A stretch of 43,558 nucleotides of DNA from Desulfonatronovibrio sp. (GCA_003557865.1 PWNK01000037.1:1-43558); one strand, 5' to 3'; positions 26,592 to 35,048 are shown, counted from the stretch's first letter. The notes: generated from the sequence alone by a model not told the origin. Made by a program: numbers and translations.

Positions 26592-26788
26592 AACTGGTTT
26601 TCATCCGGAAACGGTTTTTTTTCCTTTTGGCTTCTTCAATCTGCACAGTTACTGGTTAAGGCATCAAGGTACATTGCCTTATAACTGACTGATTTTCTGG
26701 CCAAAAGAACAAACTCCTCGTTTCCGAAAAGATAGTCAGTAGCTTCATCATCCGCAAAGAAAGACTTTCCGGATGAAAAAAACTAGTT
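26592..26788 (+). repeat. Fold-back repeat, family B copy 3
   Basis: About 197 bp, same orientation as copies 1 and 2. The left end AACTGGTTTTCATCCGGAAA and right end GGATG-AAAAAAACTAGTT are imperfect inverted repeats. The block CCTTTTGGC and its partner GGCCAAAAG are kept. The right-end stem (CATCCGCAAAG/CTTTCCGGATG around AAAGA) survives with one mismatch. The centre has diverged more than in the other copies. It ends two bases before the hypC ribosome-binding site. In the 26454-26802 gap, the part before it (26454-26591) holds only a loose inverted repeat, AGCATCAC and GTGATGC. Confidence 0.75.
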
Positions 26789-26802
26789 GCGGAGGTCTTG
26801 AT

Positions 26803-27033
26803 ATGTGTCTTGCAATACCCATGGAAATAATTTCCATAGAAGATAATGTGGCCCGTGTGGAAGTGGGTGGAGTGAAAAATCAGGTCCGCCTTGATATTAT
26901 TGATGAGCAGGCTGCAGTGGGTGACTTTGTGATCGTTCATGCAGGTTTTGCCCTGCGTAAGATTGACAGGGAGGAGGGCCTTGAAACCCTGAGGCTTTTC
27001 CAGGAGGGACTTGGGCTTGAACTTATTAAATAA
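26803..27033 (+). CDS. hypC: [NiFe]-hydrogenase maturation chaperone HypC
   Basis: A 76-residue chaperone that, with HypD, carries the Fe(CN)2CO unit to the large subunit of [NiFe]-hydrogenase. The start MCLAIP, with the essential Cys2, is the family hallmark. GGVKNQVRLDII, VGDFVIVHAGFALRKID and a C-terminal acidic helix follow. GGAGG lies seven bases before the ATG, immediately after a family B repeat. The 3' end overlaps hypD. This predicts at least one [NiFe]-hydrogenase elsewhere in the genome. Confidence 0.97.
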   Translation: MCLAIPMEIISIEDNVARVEVGGVKNQVRLDIIDEQAAVGDFVIVHAGFALRKIDREEGLETLRLFQEGLGLELIK

Positions 27034-28099
27034 ATTCAGGGACCCAAAGCTTTGTCAAAATCTTTTGAGTCAGATCAAAGAAGAGCTTGAGGATGAGTTC
27101 AGATTCATGGAAGTTTGCGGGACACATACCGTGGCCATTTTTCAGAGCGGAATCAGAAGTCTGCTTCCCCAGGGCATGGTTCATCTCTCAGGCCCTGGAT
27201 GCCCTGTGTGTGTAACTCACGACAGGGAAATTGCCGCGTATCTTGCTCTTTGTGAAAAGGATCTGCTGGTCGCCACCTTTGGCGATTTGATCAAAGTCCC
27301 GGGACCGGGCGGGAGAAGCCTGAAAACAGCTCAGGCTGAAGGGGCAAGAATCAAGGTTGTTTATTCCGCGCTTGACGCCTTAAACATTGCCCTTGAAAAT
27401 CCGGGACAAAGGGTTGTTTTTCTGGGGGTGGGCTTTGAGACAACAGCGCCAACAGTTGCCGCTGTTATCAAAATGGCCGGAAAGCAGGGGATTAAGAATT
27501 TTTCCGTTCTTTCCTTTCACAAGCTTGTCCCTCCTGCTCTTGCCGCTCTGGCAGCCGACAGACAGATAAGCGTAGACGGTCTGCTCCTTCCGGGTCACGT
27601 CTCAGCTATAATCGGGATCAAGCCCTATCTTTTCCTGGCTGAAGAATACGGATTGCCAGCGGTCATTGCAGGTTTTGAACCTCTGGATATTCTTCAGGCC
27701 ATACTGGTTATGATCAGGCAGAAGCATGAGTCCAGGGCCCGGGTTGAGAACAATTACAGACGTGTTGTGGCTGATCAGGGCAACCTTAGGGCCATGGAGG
27801 TCATGGACGATGTTTTTGAGAGATGCGACGCCCTGTGGCGCGGTCTGGGAACAATTCCCGGAAGCGGTCTGGCCATCAGCAGTAAGTACGAGGAGTTTGA
27901 TGCATCCAAGGTATACGGACAGGAGCTGCCCCTGGTGGAAGAGATTCCTGGATGCAAATGCGGGGATGTCCTCAAGGGCTTGATTCAGCCTGATAAATGT
28001 CCGCTCTTTGATACCAGGTGCACCCCGGCCAGACCGGTGGGACCGTGCATGGTTTCAACTGAAGGCTCCTGCGCTGCTTATCACAGGTACGTTCTCTAG
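27017..28099 (+). CDS. hypD: [NiFe]-hydrogenase maturation protein HypD
   Basis: Fe-S scaffold on which Fe(CN)2CO is assembled. The start is taken as the TTG at 27017 (reading MNLLNKFRDPKLC), nine bases after GGAGG and matching the usual HypD opening; a TTG at 27011 is too close to that site. The product is 360 residues. Diagnostic motifs are MEVCGTHTVAIF, GPGCPVC, LLPGHVSAIIG, and the cluster region IPGCKCGDVLKG with later Cys residues. It overlaps the hypC 3' end by 17 bp. The gap to hypE is 130 bp with no recognised feature. Confidence 0.96.
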   Translation: MNLLNKFRDPKLCQNLLSQIKEELEDEFRFMEVCGTHTVAIFQSGIRSLLPQGMVHLSGPGCPVCVTHDREIAAYLALCEKDLLVATFGDLIKVPGPGGRSLKTAQAEGARIKVVYSALDALNIALENPGQRVVFLGVGFETTAPTVAAVIKMAGKQGIKNFSVLSFHKLVPPALAALAADRQISVDGLLLPGHVSAIIGIKPYLFLAEEYGLPAVIAGFEPLDILQAILVMIRQKHESRARVENNYRRVVADQGNLRAMEVMDDVFERCDALWRGLGTIPGSGLAISSKYEEFDASKVYGQELPLVEEIPGCKCGDVLKGLIQPDKCPLFDTRCTPARPVGPCMVSTEGSCAAYHRYVL

Positions 28100-28229
28100 C
28101 CTGCGTTCCTGCAGGTGCAAGGGTCAGAACCTGTAATTATGTTCAGCCTAAGAGCCGCTCCATCTCGCCACTGTGAATGTCACGGCTGGGACCTTCATGT
28201 CACCAAAGATAAATGATGGATTGCAATAA

Positions 28230-29237
28230 ATGTCTGAAAGAATAACCCTGGATTACGGAAGCGGAGGCAGGGCCTCCCAGCGGCTGGTAAAGGAATTGTT
28301 TGTCAGGCATCTGGGAAACCCCGGCCTGAACAGGCTTGACGATGCAGCCTTGATAACAGGTCTTGAAGGTCCTTTGTCCATGAGCACTGATACCTTTACC
28401 GTTGATCCCATTTTTTTTCCCGGGGGAGACATAGGTTCCTTAGCTGTTCATGGAACGGTCAACGATGTGGCCATGCTGGGGGCAATACCCAGATTCATGA
28501 GCTGTGCCTTTATCCTGGAGGAAGGTCTGGACATGGGTGATCTGAACAGGATTGCCGCCTCCATGGCCGGGGCTGCGCGGGATGCCGGGGTGTCCATCGT
28601 TACCGGTGATACCAAAGTTGTGCCCAGGGGCGCAGTTGATAAGATATTTATCAACACCACCGGCATAGGTTCGGTAATAGCAAACCCTTCCCCTTCAGGA
28701 AGCAGTGCTTCCCCGGGTGATCTGATCCTGGTCAGCGGCAGCATCGGTGATCACGGCCTGGCCATACTATCCCATCGCCAGGGGATAGCCTTTGAAACGG
28801 ATATCCTCAGCGACTCGCAGGCCCTTAATCATCTGACGGTCAAGCTGATCAAAGAAGCAGGCCCCATTCATGTTCTTCGCGATCCGACCAGGGGAGGGCT
28901 GGCCACAACATTAAATGAAATCGCCCAGCAATCAGGCGTAGAGCTTCTTATTGAGCAGGAAGTAATTCCTGTGCGCAAGGAAGTTGAGGGTGGCTGTTCC
29001 TTTTTGGGACTTGACCCGTTGTACCTGGCCAATGAGGGCAAGTTCATCTGTATTCTGCCTGAAAAATCAGCCAGGAAAGCCCTGGAGATAATGAGAAGCG
29101 ATCCCGCAGGCTTGGGGGCAGCAGTGATCGGTCAGGTCCGGGAAGGCAGAAAGGGCAGGGTTATCCTCAGGACCCCTCTGGGGGGACACAGGCTTCTGGA
29201 TATGCTGGAAGGAGAACAGCTTCCCAGGATATGTTAG
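28230..29237 (+). CDS. hypE: Carbamoyl-dehydratase HypE
   Basis: Dehydrates the carbamoyl group received from HypF on its C-terminal Cys to thiocyanate, the source of hydrogenase cyanide ligands. The 335-residue product has the PurM-like start LDYGSGGRASQRLVKELF, then DDAALI, STDTFTVDPIFFPGGDIG and AVHGTVNDVAMLGA. It ends PRIC, the required C-terminal Cys. hypA, hypB and hypF are not in the window. No strong ribosome-binding site precedes the ATG (GATTGCAATAA). DUF2905 follows nine bases after the stop. Confidence 0.97.
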   Translation: MSERITLDYGSGGRASQRLVKELFVRHLGNPGLNRLDDAALITGLEGPLSMSTDTFTVDPIFFPGGDIGSLAVHGTVNDVAMLGAIPRFMSCAFILEEGLDMGDLNRIAASMAGAARDAGVSIVTGDTKVVPRGAVDKIFINTTGIGSVIANPSPSGSSASPGDLILVSGSIGDHGLAILSHRQGIAFETDILSDSQALNHLTVKLIKEAGPIHVLRDPTRGGLATTLNEIAQQSGVELLIEQEVIPVRKEVEGGCSFLGLDPLYLANEGKFICILPEKSARKALEIMRSDPAGLGAAVIGQVREGRKGRVILRTPLGGHRLLDMLEGEQLPRIC

Positions 29238-29246
29238 AGTTTTCTC

Positions 29247-29471
29247 ATGAATGACTGGTCCGGGCTTGGAAAAGCCGTTATCTTTATCGGAGTGCTGCTG
29301 ATATTTATGGGTGCGCTGATCCTGTTAAAAGACAAGCTGCCTTTCGGCCTGGGCCGTCTTCCCGGTGACATATCCATTGAAAGGGAAAATTTCAGGTTTT
29401 ATTTTCCCCTGGGGACATGCATTGTAATCAGCATCATCCTGACCCTGGTCCTGTCTATCTGGAGGAAGTAG
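29247..29471 (+). CDS. DUF2905 small membrane protein
   Basis: A 74-residue integral membrane protein with two hydrophobic segments (about 9-29 and 52-70). Between them lies the conserved KLPFGLGRLPGDISIERENFRFYFPL loop that defines DUF2905. Function unknown. It starts nine bases after hypE, so it is probably co-transcribed with hypCDE, though a role in hydrogenase maturation is not established. Its stop is only five bases from the end of convergent gltX. Confidence 0.88.
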   Translation: MNDWSGLGKAVIFIGVLLIFMGALILLKDKLPFGLGRLPGDISIERENFRFYFPLGTCIVISIILTLVLSIWRK

Positions 29472-29476
29472 CTTTT

Positions 29477-30865
29477 CTATGAAGACATCAGCTTGAGGCG
29501 GTTGACCACCCTTTCCCTGCCCAGAACCTCCATGGTTTCAAAAAGTCCCGGGCTGGCGGTCTTCCCGGTAATGGCCACCCTCAGGGGCTGGGCAATAACC
29601 TTGAATTTTATTTCTTTATTCCTAATGTACTCCCCAAGATCCTGTTCAAGGGCTTCCTGGTCAAAGGAGTCAAGCTTTTCCAGCCTGGAGGCAATCTCAG
29701 ACAAGAGCCTCTTGGTTTCAGGAGTGAGGAATTTTTGCACAGCCTCTTGGTCATAATCCAGCTTATGATCTTCAACCAGGAAGAACATGGCCATTTCAGC
29801 CATTTCTTTAATGGTTCCGGCTCTGGGCTGAAGAAGCGGGATTATTTTTTCAAGATACATTTCTTTCGGGGAGATATGTTCAGAATGAAGATGGTCCATG
29901 AGTATTTTGGCCAGCCTGGGGACACTTCCTTCCTTGATATAATGGGAATTGAGCCAGGTCAGCTTTTTCATATCAAAGACACAGGCTGATGAGCCCAGGT
30001 TTTCCAGGGAGAACTTCCGGATCAGGTCTTCCCTGGAAAAGATCTCCTCATCTTTGTAAGACCATCCCAGGCGCACCAGGCAGTTAAGCATGGCTTCGGG
30101 CAAAAATCCCATTTGTTTATAAGCCATGACTGAAAGCGCTCCATGGCGCTTGGATAGCTTTTTCTTGTCCGGACCAAGGATCATGGGCACGTGGCCGAAC
30201 AGGGGAGGGGTGATTTCCAGGGCCTGGTAAATATGCAGCTGCCTGGGAGTATTGTTGACGTGGTCATCGCCCCGCAGAATGTGGGTTATGCCCATTTCAG
30301 CATCGTCTACAACTACGGCAAGATTATAGGTGGGGGTTCCGTCCTTCCTCTGCAGGACAAAGTCATCCAGTTCCTGGTTTTCAAAAGAAATATGTCCCTT
30401 GACCAGGTCGTTGAACACTACCTGACCATCCAGGGGAGCTTTGATCCTGACAACGGTTTCCGGTCCCGGCTCTAGACCAAGATCCCGGCATTTGCCGCTG
30501 TATTTAGGCTTTTGTCCCCGCTGCCTGGCCTCCTGGCGCATGGCTTCCACTTCATCCGGGGTGCATCCGCAGTAATAGGCATTCCCTTTTTGCACGAGCC
30601 TCAGAATATAGCTTAAATACAGATTTTTTCTTTGACTCTGAAAAAAGGGCCCATCATCGTGATCAAGACCCAGCCAGTTCATGGAGTCAATAATAGCCCT
30701 GGTCATTTCCGGAGTTGATCGTGCCTGGTCTGTATCCTCCACCCTGAGAATGAACCTGCCCTTCATTTTTCTGGCGAAAAGCCAGTTGAACAGCGCGGTC
30801 CTGGCCCCTCCGATGTGCAGGTATCCGGTGGGGCTTGGAGCGAACCTGGTGATTGTTTTGTTCAT
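29477..30865 (-). CDS. gltX: Glutamyl-tRNA synthetase
   Basis: Charges tRNA-Glu, supplying translation and tetrapyrrole synthesis. The 462-residue product has the class I HIGH-type motif HIGG at 17-20 within FAPSPTGYLHIGGARTALF and KLSKR at 236-240. A zinc-type site is suggested by C99-G-C101 and C126 in YSGKCRD. The C-terminal half is the helical anticodon-binding domain of bacterial GluRS. AAGG lies eight bases before the ATG. A strong terminator lies just upstream (30893-30921), so the gene probably has its own promoter in the short space after it or relies on read-through. Confidence 0.98.
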   Translation of the reverse strand: MNKTITRFAPSPTGYLHIGGARTALFNWLFARKMKGRFILRVEDTDQARSTPEMTRAIIDSMNWLGLDHDDGPFFQSQRKNLYLSYILRLVQKGNAYYCGCTPDEVEAMRQEARQRGQKPKYSGKCRDLGLEPGPETVVRIKAPLDGQVVFNDLVKGHISFENQELDDFVLQRKDGTPTYNLAVVVDDAEMGITHILRGDDHVNNTPRQLHIYQALEITPPLFGHVPMILGPDKKKLSKRHGALSVMAYKQMGFLPEAMLNCLVRLGWSYKDEEIFSREDLIRKFSLENLGSSACVFDMKKLTWLNSHYIKEGSVPRLAKILMDHLHSEHISPKEMYLEKIIPLLQPRAGTIKEMAEMAMFFLVEDHKLDYDQEAVQKFLTPETKRLLSEIASRLEKLDSFDQEALEQDLGEYIRNKEIKFKVIAQPLRVAITGKTASPGLFETMEVLGRERVVNRLKLMSS

Positions 30866-30892
30866 GTTTAATGCCTTGAATTGGTTTTTTTC

Positions 30893-30921
30893 GAAAAAAA
30901 GGCGGGCCAGAGTAGCCCGCC
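30893..30921 (-). terminator. Intrinsic terminator between nfu and gltX
   Basis: A perfect 7-bp stem GGCGGGC/GCCCGCC (30901-30907 and 30915-30921) with a 7-base loop. Read leftward it is followed by seven T residues (30894-30900); on the other side seven A residues make it potentially bidirectional. It ends the transcript that carries the Nfu-type gene. Confidence 0.88.
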
Positions 30922-30985
30922 GGAAAAAAAGAGTGACATCCCCTGCTGAAAAGGAAGGGGTTTTAGTGCTCAGATGAGAAGTGTC

Positions 30986-31210
30986 TCAGGATGCCGGCTC
31001 AACTCCTTTTATCTCAGGCAGTTCTTTTAACAAAAAGCGCTCTATTCCGTTTTTCAGAGTCATCTGAGACATGGGGCATCCTTTGCATGCCCCGGTCAGA
31101 CGCACCTTGACGATCCCCTGAGGGGTAACATCTACAAGTTCCACATCTCCTCCGTCGGCCTGAAGGGATGGTCTGATTTTATCAAGAACTGCCTGCACTT
31201 TTTCCTTCAT
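30986..31210 (-). CDS. NifU C-terminal (Nfu) domain protein
   Basis: A 74-residue stand-alone Nfu domain, a carrier that binds a [4Fe-4S] cluster between two monomers and delivers it to target proteins. The core [12 protein letters not shown] and the cluster motif C42-KG-C45 in [20 protein letters not shown] are intact. It lies 54 bp downstream of the FTR-like gene, whose cluster it might serve (inference). A terminator follows at 30893-30921. Confidence 0.93.
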   Translation of the reverse strand: MKEKVQAVLDKIRPSLQADGGDVELVDVTPQGIVKVRLTGACKGCPMSQMTLKNGIERFLLKELPEIKGVEPAS

Positions 31211-31264
31211 CAGTTAGCTCCGTGATGGTTATAATTGTTGATAAGCATAAAAGGCTGCAAGTCA

Positions 31265-31597
31265 TTAGAATGTAATTTTTTCCAGAGGGCGGCGTTCTGG
31301 TACACACTCATGCGGGATCTTATCTTCGTTCCATTCCCGGGAAACATAAAGGCCGCAGTAGCAGCTTCCAAATTCGCGCACGTCTTCTTCACGATAGACG
31401 CAGGGGCAGATTATGTCCCTGTCATCCTGCTGACTGCCGGAAGCAAGCCTGCAGGGACAGGCCATGTACCCGTAACGGTCCTTGTTTTCCAGAAGTCCCT
31501 CCATTAACTCCATGACCATGGTCCTGTTTTTGTTGAACAGGTAGCCCTTGGGTTCCTGGAGCTTTTTCAGGGTTTCATAAAGCTTTTCCGGGGTCAT
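31265..31597 (-). CDS. Ferredoxin:thioredoxin reductase catalytic-subunit-like protein
   Basis: A 110-residue Fe-S/disulfide protein related to the catalytic (beta) chain of ferredoxin:thioredoxin reductase, which passes electrons from ferredoxin to a disulfide through a [4Fe-4S] cluster. The start at 31597 overlaps the glutaredoxin stop by four bases (ATGA), with GAGG upstream. The six Cys are C47-P-C49, C64-P-C66 and C79-Y-C81, followed by GLYVSREWN. By analogy, C49 and C81 form the redox disulfide and the other four bind the cluster. Spacing (X14, X12) and CYC differ from the plant/cyanobacterial pattern CPC-X16-CPC-X8-CHC. No variable (alpha) subunit is present. The adjacent glutaredoxin-like protein is the likely partner. 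Confidence 0.9.
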   Translation of the reverse strand: MTPEKLYETLKKLQEPKGYLFNKNRTMVMELMEGLLENKDRYGYMACPCRLASGSQQDDRDIICPCVYREEDVREFGSCYCGLYVSREWNEDKIPHECVPERRPLEKITF

Positions 31598-31845
31598 TTT
31601 CCACAAGCCTCCAGTATTTCATCCTGCTTGAGACCGACAATGGTCTTATCTCCATCAATTACAATGGTGGGAAAAGAGAGCTTGGGGTTGTATTTCCTGA
31701 CTTCTTCAATGGCTTTTTCCCGCTCCTGACCACTGAGCTTGTCCACATAGACATAATCATATTCAATGTTTTTTTCATCTAGAAATTGCCTGGTATTTCT
31801 ACAGTGTACACAGGTGCTGAGTGCGTAAAGGTAAACATTTGCCAT
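31594..31845 (-). CDS. Glutaredoxin-like protein
   Basis: An 83-residue glutaredoxin/NrdH-type thiol-disulfide protein. The redox pair is C12-VH-C15, with the cis-proline motif SFPTIVIDG and C-terminal GLKQDEILEACGK. The CVHC site differs from the glutathione-type CPYC, so electrons more likely come from an Fe-S or thioredoxin-reductase-type donor than from glutathione. AAGGAG lies seven bases before the ATG. Its stop overlaps the start of the FTR-like gene, which suggests the two proteins form one electron-transfer pair. Confidence 0.93.
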   Translation of the reverse strand: MANVYLYALSTCVHCRNTRQFLDEKNIEYDYVYVDKLSGQEREKAIEEVRKYNPKLSFPTIVIDGDKTIVGLKQDEILEACGK

Positions 31846-31916
31846 TTTGAACTCCTTGAAGAGCTTTCAGGTTTGCTGTTTCGGGGTTATGCCTCTGGTC
31901 TAAAAATTATCAATGG

Positions 31917-32579
31917 TCAGGGATTGTCCCTCATCCAGAAAAGAAGGTCGAAATCAAGCTCCACCTTGCTTTTAAGGGAATTCTCCTTTGCCTTGTCCAG
32001 GTCCTGGATTCTCATGTATACGTGCCTGGTTCCCTGAGCTTTCTGGTCATGGTAAGTCAGCACGCTGATGATCCTTGCGCCGTGTGATCTCAATAAATCA
32101 AGAACGGGCTTGAGTGTGCCCGCTTGGCTGGAAAGTTTCAACCCTATCTTGATCCCTCCCTGAAAGGCCCCGGTTATGTTCACCAGCGCCTTGAATATGT
32201 CGGTTTCGGTTATGATGCCGACTACTTTTCCCTTGTCATTGACAACGGGCAGCCCTTCCACTTTTTTTTCCAGCATTTTGATGGCAGCCTTTTCCAGGCT
32301 GTCATCAACGTTTATGGTGAAGGGGTTGGGGGTCATGATGTCTTTGATTTTAATTTCAGAAAGAAGATAATAAAGTTCATGCACGTCAAGGGTGGTGGCC
32401 TTGGACGGCGAAGCATCCTTTATGTCCCTGTCGGTGACAATCCCCACCAGGCTGCCGTCATCATCTACTACTGGAAGTCTGCGGAAATTGTTGTCCTTGA
32501 AAATTTTGGAGGCCTTGAGCATGGAGGTGTCTTTGGTCACTGTAACTATTTCGCTGCTCATCCAGTCCTTTATCAGCAT
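31917..32579 (-). CDS. CBS-pair protein with C-terminal ACT-like domain (AcuB-like)
   Basis: A 220-residue cytosolic protein with two CBS motifs (about 1-60, opening IKDWMSSEIVTVTKDTSM; about 77-135, opening KIKDIMTPNPFTINVDDSL). A C-terminal region (about 140-215) looks like an ACT domain. CBS pairs bind adenine nucleotides and ACT domains bind small effectors such as amino acids, so the protein is probably a ligand-sensing regulator. Its target is unknown. A GGGGG ribosome-binding site lies before the ATG. It is separated by 71 bp from the glutaredoxin gene downstream and may share its transcript. Confidence 0.9.
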   Translation of the reverse strand: MLIKDWMSSEIVTVTKDTSMLKASKIFKDNNFRRLPVVDDDGSLVGIVTDRDIKDASPSKATTLDVHELYYLLSEIKIKDIMTPNPFTINVDDSLEKAAIKMLEKKVEGLPVVNDKGKVVGIITETDIFKALVNITGAFQGGIKIGLKLSSQAGTLKPVLDLLRSHGARIISVLTYHDQKAQGTRHVYMRIQDLDKAKENSLKSKVELDFDLLFWMRDNP

Positions 32580-33156
32580 CTTGTCCCCCTTGGTTGTGTT
32601 GGCAGTGATGAAAAGCTTTGTATTATTAACATAAGACCAAAAAAACGTAAATCAATATCTTGGTCTGAACAAAAATGAGCATTAAAGGTTATGATAATAT
32701 ATGAAAACTCGGCTGACTGCCTGATGTTTTCCTTCCGGCATTATTCCGAGGGGAGTTTTAAGGACCTTGGCTGACTGGTTAGGGCAACTTTGGCGACTTT
32801 TATGAGGATAAACATTGGTCTTTGATGCGAACTGAAAATACAATTTTGTAACAGGTGTCATGTATCCCTGAATTATGCTGCCCTGGATCAGGTCTTTGAC
32901 CTCGAAGGAGCATCATGGGCAAAATATATCTTGAAAATTATGGACGGGGCAGGTGACAGGTCTTATGTACTGATGTGGAAAGTAAACCCTTGATCAGGCG
33001 TGGTTTGTGCAGGTGTTTGCAGATACCCTGGCCTGGATGCACTTCCCGCAGAGCAAAGTGATTATCAGGGCACTGATAAGAATGATTTCATCCATGTTAA
33101 CTGCAAATATCCGGATGAGGCGGGCTGCTAAAAACCCGCTTTTAAAGAAAGGTATA
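32580..33156. other. 577-bp intergenic region between divergent CBS-ACT gene and moxR
   Basis: No convincing gene was found. A 13-codon ORF (32915-32956, MGKIYLENYGRGR) has a good GAAGGAG site but no recognised relatives. A 27-codon ORF begins at 32690. The moxR frame is open back to about 32985, but the extra residues look non-coding. Just before moxR, a short hairpin (33120-33124 and 33135-33139, GCGGG/CCCGC) is followed by TTTT and could attenuate transcription into moxR. The promoters of both divergent genes should lie in this stretch; none stands out. Confidence 0.4.
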
Positions 33157-34056
33157 ATGAGCAAACAATCGAATCTGATTCAAACCATACTTGAAACCTT
33201 AAGCAGTGTCCTTCTGGACAAGCCTTTGCAGATCCGTCTTTCTCTGGCTTCATTTCTGGCCGGGGGTCATCTGCTGATTGAAGATATCCCGGGAGTGGGC
33301 AAAACCACCCTGGCCCTGACCATGGCAAGGGTTCTCGGCCTTGATTTTGCCAGGATTCAGATGACCAGCGATCTATTGCCTGGAGATGTGCTGGGCGTAT
33401 CCATGTTTGATCCGAGAATTAATGAATTCCGGTTTCACCCGGGACCAATATTTCATTCCATTGTTCTGGCCGATGAGATCAACAGGTCATCACCGAGGAC
33501 ACAGTCCGCACTGCTTGAGGCCATGGCTGAAAAGCAGGTTTCAGCAGACGGGAAAACCTATCCCCTTCCGGAGAATTTCCTGGTCATTGCCACGCAGAAT
33601 CCTCTGGAGGAGCACGGTGTCAATCCCCTGCCCGACAGTCAGATGGACCGGTTCATGATGAGCATCACCCTGGGTTATCCAGGACCTGAAGCAGAAAGAG
33701 AGCTATTGACCAGGGGAGGGATGAGTCCGGATATTGAGCCGGTAGTGAGCGGTATTGACCTCTCTGATCTGCGCCGGTTGCGCCGAAGGGTGTTTCTCAG
33801 TCAGGAGATTGCGGAGATGATTATCTCCCTGACCAGTGCTACCAGGCAAAACCAGGAAGTCAGGGCCGGACTCTCTCCCAGAGGCATGCTTGCCCTTAAG
33901 GCTGCAGCCCAGGCCTGGGCCATGATGGAGCAAAGGGATTATGTCATTCCCGAAGATCTGATCAAAATTGCCTACAACGTAATGGTGCACAGGATCAGTT
34001 TTGTCTCTGGAAACAGAGAATACCTCTTGAGAAGAATTATCGATGAAACCTGGTGA
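33157..34056 (+). CDS. MoxR-family AAA+ ATPase
   Basis: A 299-residue MoxR-type AAA+ chaperone-like ATPase, thought to remodel or activate partners encoded nearby. The start is placed at the ATG 33157 (MSKQSNLIQTIL) after AAAGG; the open frame further upstream lacks family similarity. Walker A is EDIPGVGKTTLA, Walker B IVLADEINRSSPRTQSALLEAM. The motifs ATQNPLEEHGVNPLPDSQMDRFM and LSPRGMLALKAAAQAWA mark the MoxR family. It overlaps the DUF58 gene by 14 bp, and the moxR-DUF58-tgpA order is widely conserved. Confidence 0.95.
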   Translation: MSKQSNLIQTILETLSSVLLDKPLQIRLSLASFLAGGHLLIEDIPGVGKTTLALTMARVLGLDFARIQMTSDLLPGDVLGVSMFDPRINEFRFHPGPIFHSIVLADEINRSSPRTQSALLEAMAEKQVSADGKTYPLPENFLVIATQNPLEEHGVNPLPDSQMDRFMMSITLGYPGPEAERELLTRGGMSPDIEPVVSGIDLSDLRRLRRRVFLSQEIAEMIISLTSATRQNQEVRAGLSPRGMLALKAAAQAWAMMEQRDYVIPEDLIKIAYNVMVHRISFVSGNREYLLRRIIDETW

Positions 34057-34978
34057 AACCGCAAAGCCTGAAAAAATACGGGCCAGACTCAGTTTTTCAG
34101 GATGGATTTATGTTCTGCTGTGCCTGCTTGTGGGACTGGCTGCAGTCAACAGCAACAATAATGTCCTTTTTCTGATCACATCGCTGCTTCTCAGCCTTCT
34201 TTTTCTCTCAGGGCTGGCAGCCATATACAATATTTCAGGAATCAGGGTTCTGGCATGGGGGCAAAGCGTCCTGACCAGGGGTCAGTCCGGACCTGTAGTG
34301 GTCAGAGTGGAAAACAGCAAGCGCTTGTCTTCTCTGGTGATCAACGTCAGATTGGGAGACGGCTTTGTTTCGATCCCTGTAATTCCTCCAGGTAGTCACA
34401 GGGAAGTCTTTTTGGTCTGGGTCCCCCCCCGGAGAGGGAGACCGTATCTGCCCCGGATCAGCGTAAGTTCCTCTTTTCCCTTCGGTTTCGTCAGACGGGG
34501 CGGCCTTTTTGATGCACAGGCCAGGATTCTGGTTTCACCGGACCCTTACGGGGTCATTGCCGATCATGCTTCCATGGGAAAGGAAGAAGATGCCTTCAGT
34601 CATTCCAGTGGCCGGGGCAGAGGAGAGTGGACAGGAATCAGGCCCTATCGTCCTGGGGAAGGAAAGGCAAATATCGTCTGGCGGCGACTGGACTGGCAAA
34701 AACGCGAAATGGGAGGGGCCGGCGGGCAGTGGCCTGCCCACAGTTTTGCCAGGCAAAACTCAAAGCCCGTTGTTCTGGACTGGGATGATCCAGCGTTTGC
34801 CCACCTTGATGTTGAAAAAAGGCTGTCCGCAATAAGACTGATCCTGGACAGGGCCGCACTCGGCAATGCCGCTTGGGAACTGAAGGTCCCCAACAGAGTT
34901 GTCTCAGGCATGGGCAAAGTGAGTTATGAAAGTGCCCTGATGGCCCTGGCTCTTGTAGAACCCCTGCCCCATCCCTGA
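34043..34978 (+). CDS. DUF58 domain membrane protein
   Basis: A 311-residue protein with two adjacent N-terminal membrane segments (about 18-40 and 44-66). A long soluble region contains the DUF58 signature GEWTGIRPYRPGEGKANIVWRRLDW (about 195-220), the REYxPGDxxxxIxW-type motif of the family, distantly related to von Willebrand A folds. DUF58 proteins co-occur with MoxR ATPases and TgpA-like transglutaminases; the biochemical role is unknown. It overlaps the end of moxR by 14 bp, and tgpA follows 70 bp later. Confidence 0.92.
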   Translation: MKPGETAKPEKIRARLSFSGWIYVLLCLLVGLAAVNSNNNVLFLITSLLLSLLFLSGLAAIYNISGIRVLAWGQSVLTRGQSGPVVVRVENSKRLSSLVINVRLGDGFVSIPVIPPGSHREVFLVWVPPRRGRPYLPRISVSSSFPFGFVRRGGLFDAQARILVSPDPYGVIADHASMGKEEDAFSHSSGRGRGEWTGIRPYRPGEGKANIVWRRLDWQKREMGGAGGQWPAHSFARQNSKPVVLDWDDPAFAHLDVEKRLSAIRLILDRAALGNAAWELKVPNRVVSGMGKVSYESALMALALVEPLPHP

Positions 34979-35048
34979 GCATACAGTATTTGGGCAGCTA
35001 TCCCTGACAGAACCTTTGACCCCATTCTGAAACAGGCATATTTTTGCA

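Noticed and set aside
32690-32773. 27-codon ORF upstream of moxR
   Set aside because: It has only a weak site (AAAGG two bases before ATG) and no recognisable product; it is within chance expectation for the gap.
33007-33156. 50-codon N-terminal extension of MoxR
   Set aside because: It begins at a GTG without ribosome-binding site, contains a hairpin and unlikely residues, while the ATG at 33157 has AAAGG and matches the family start.
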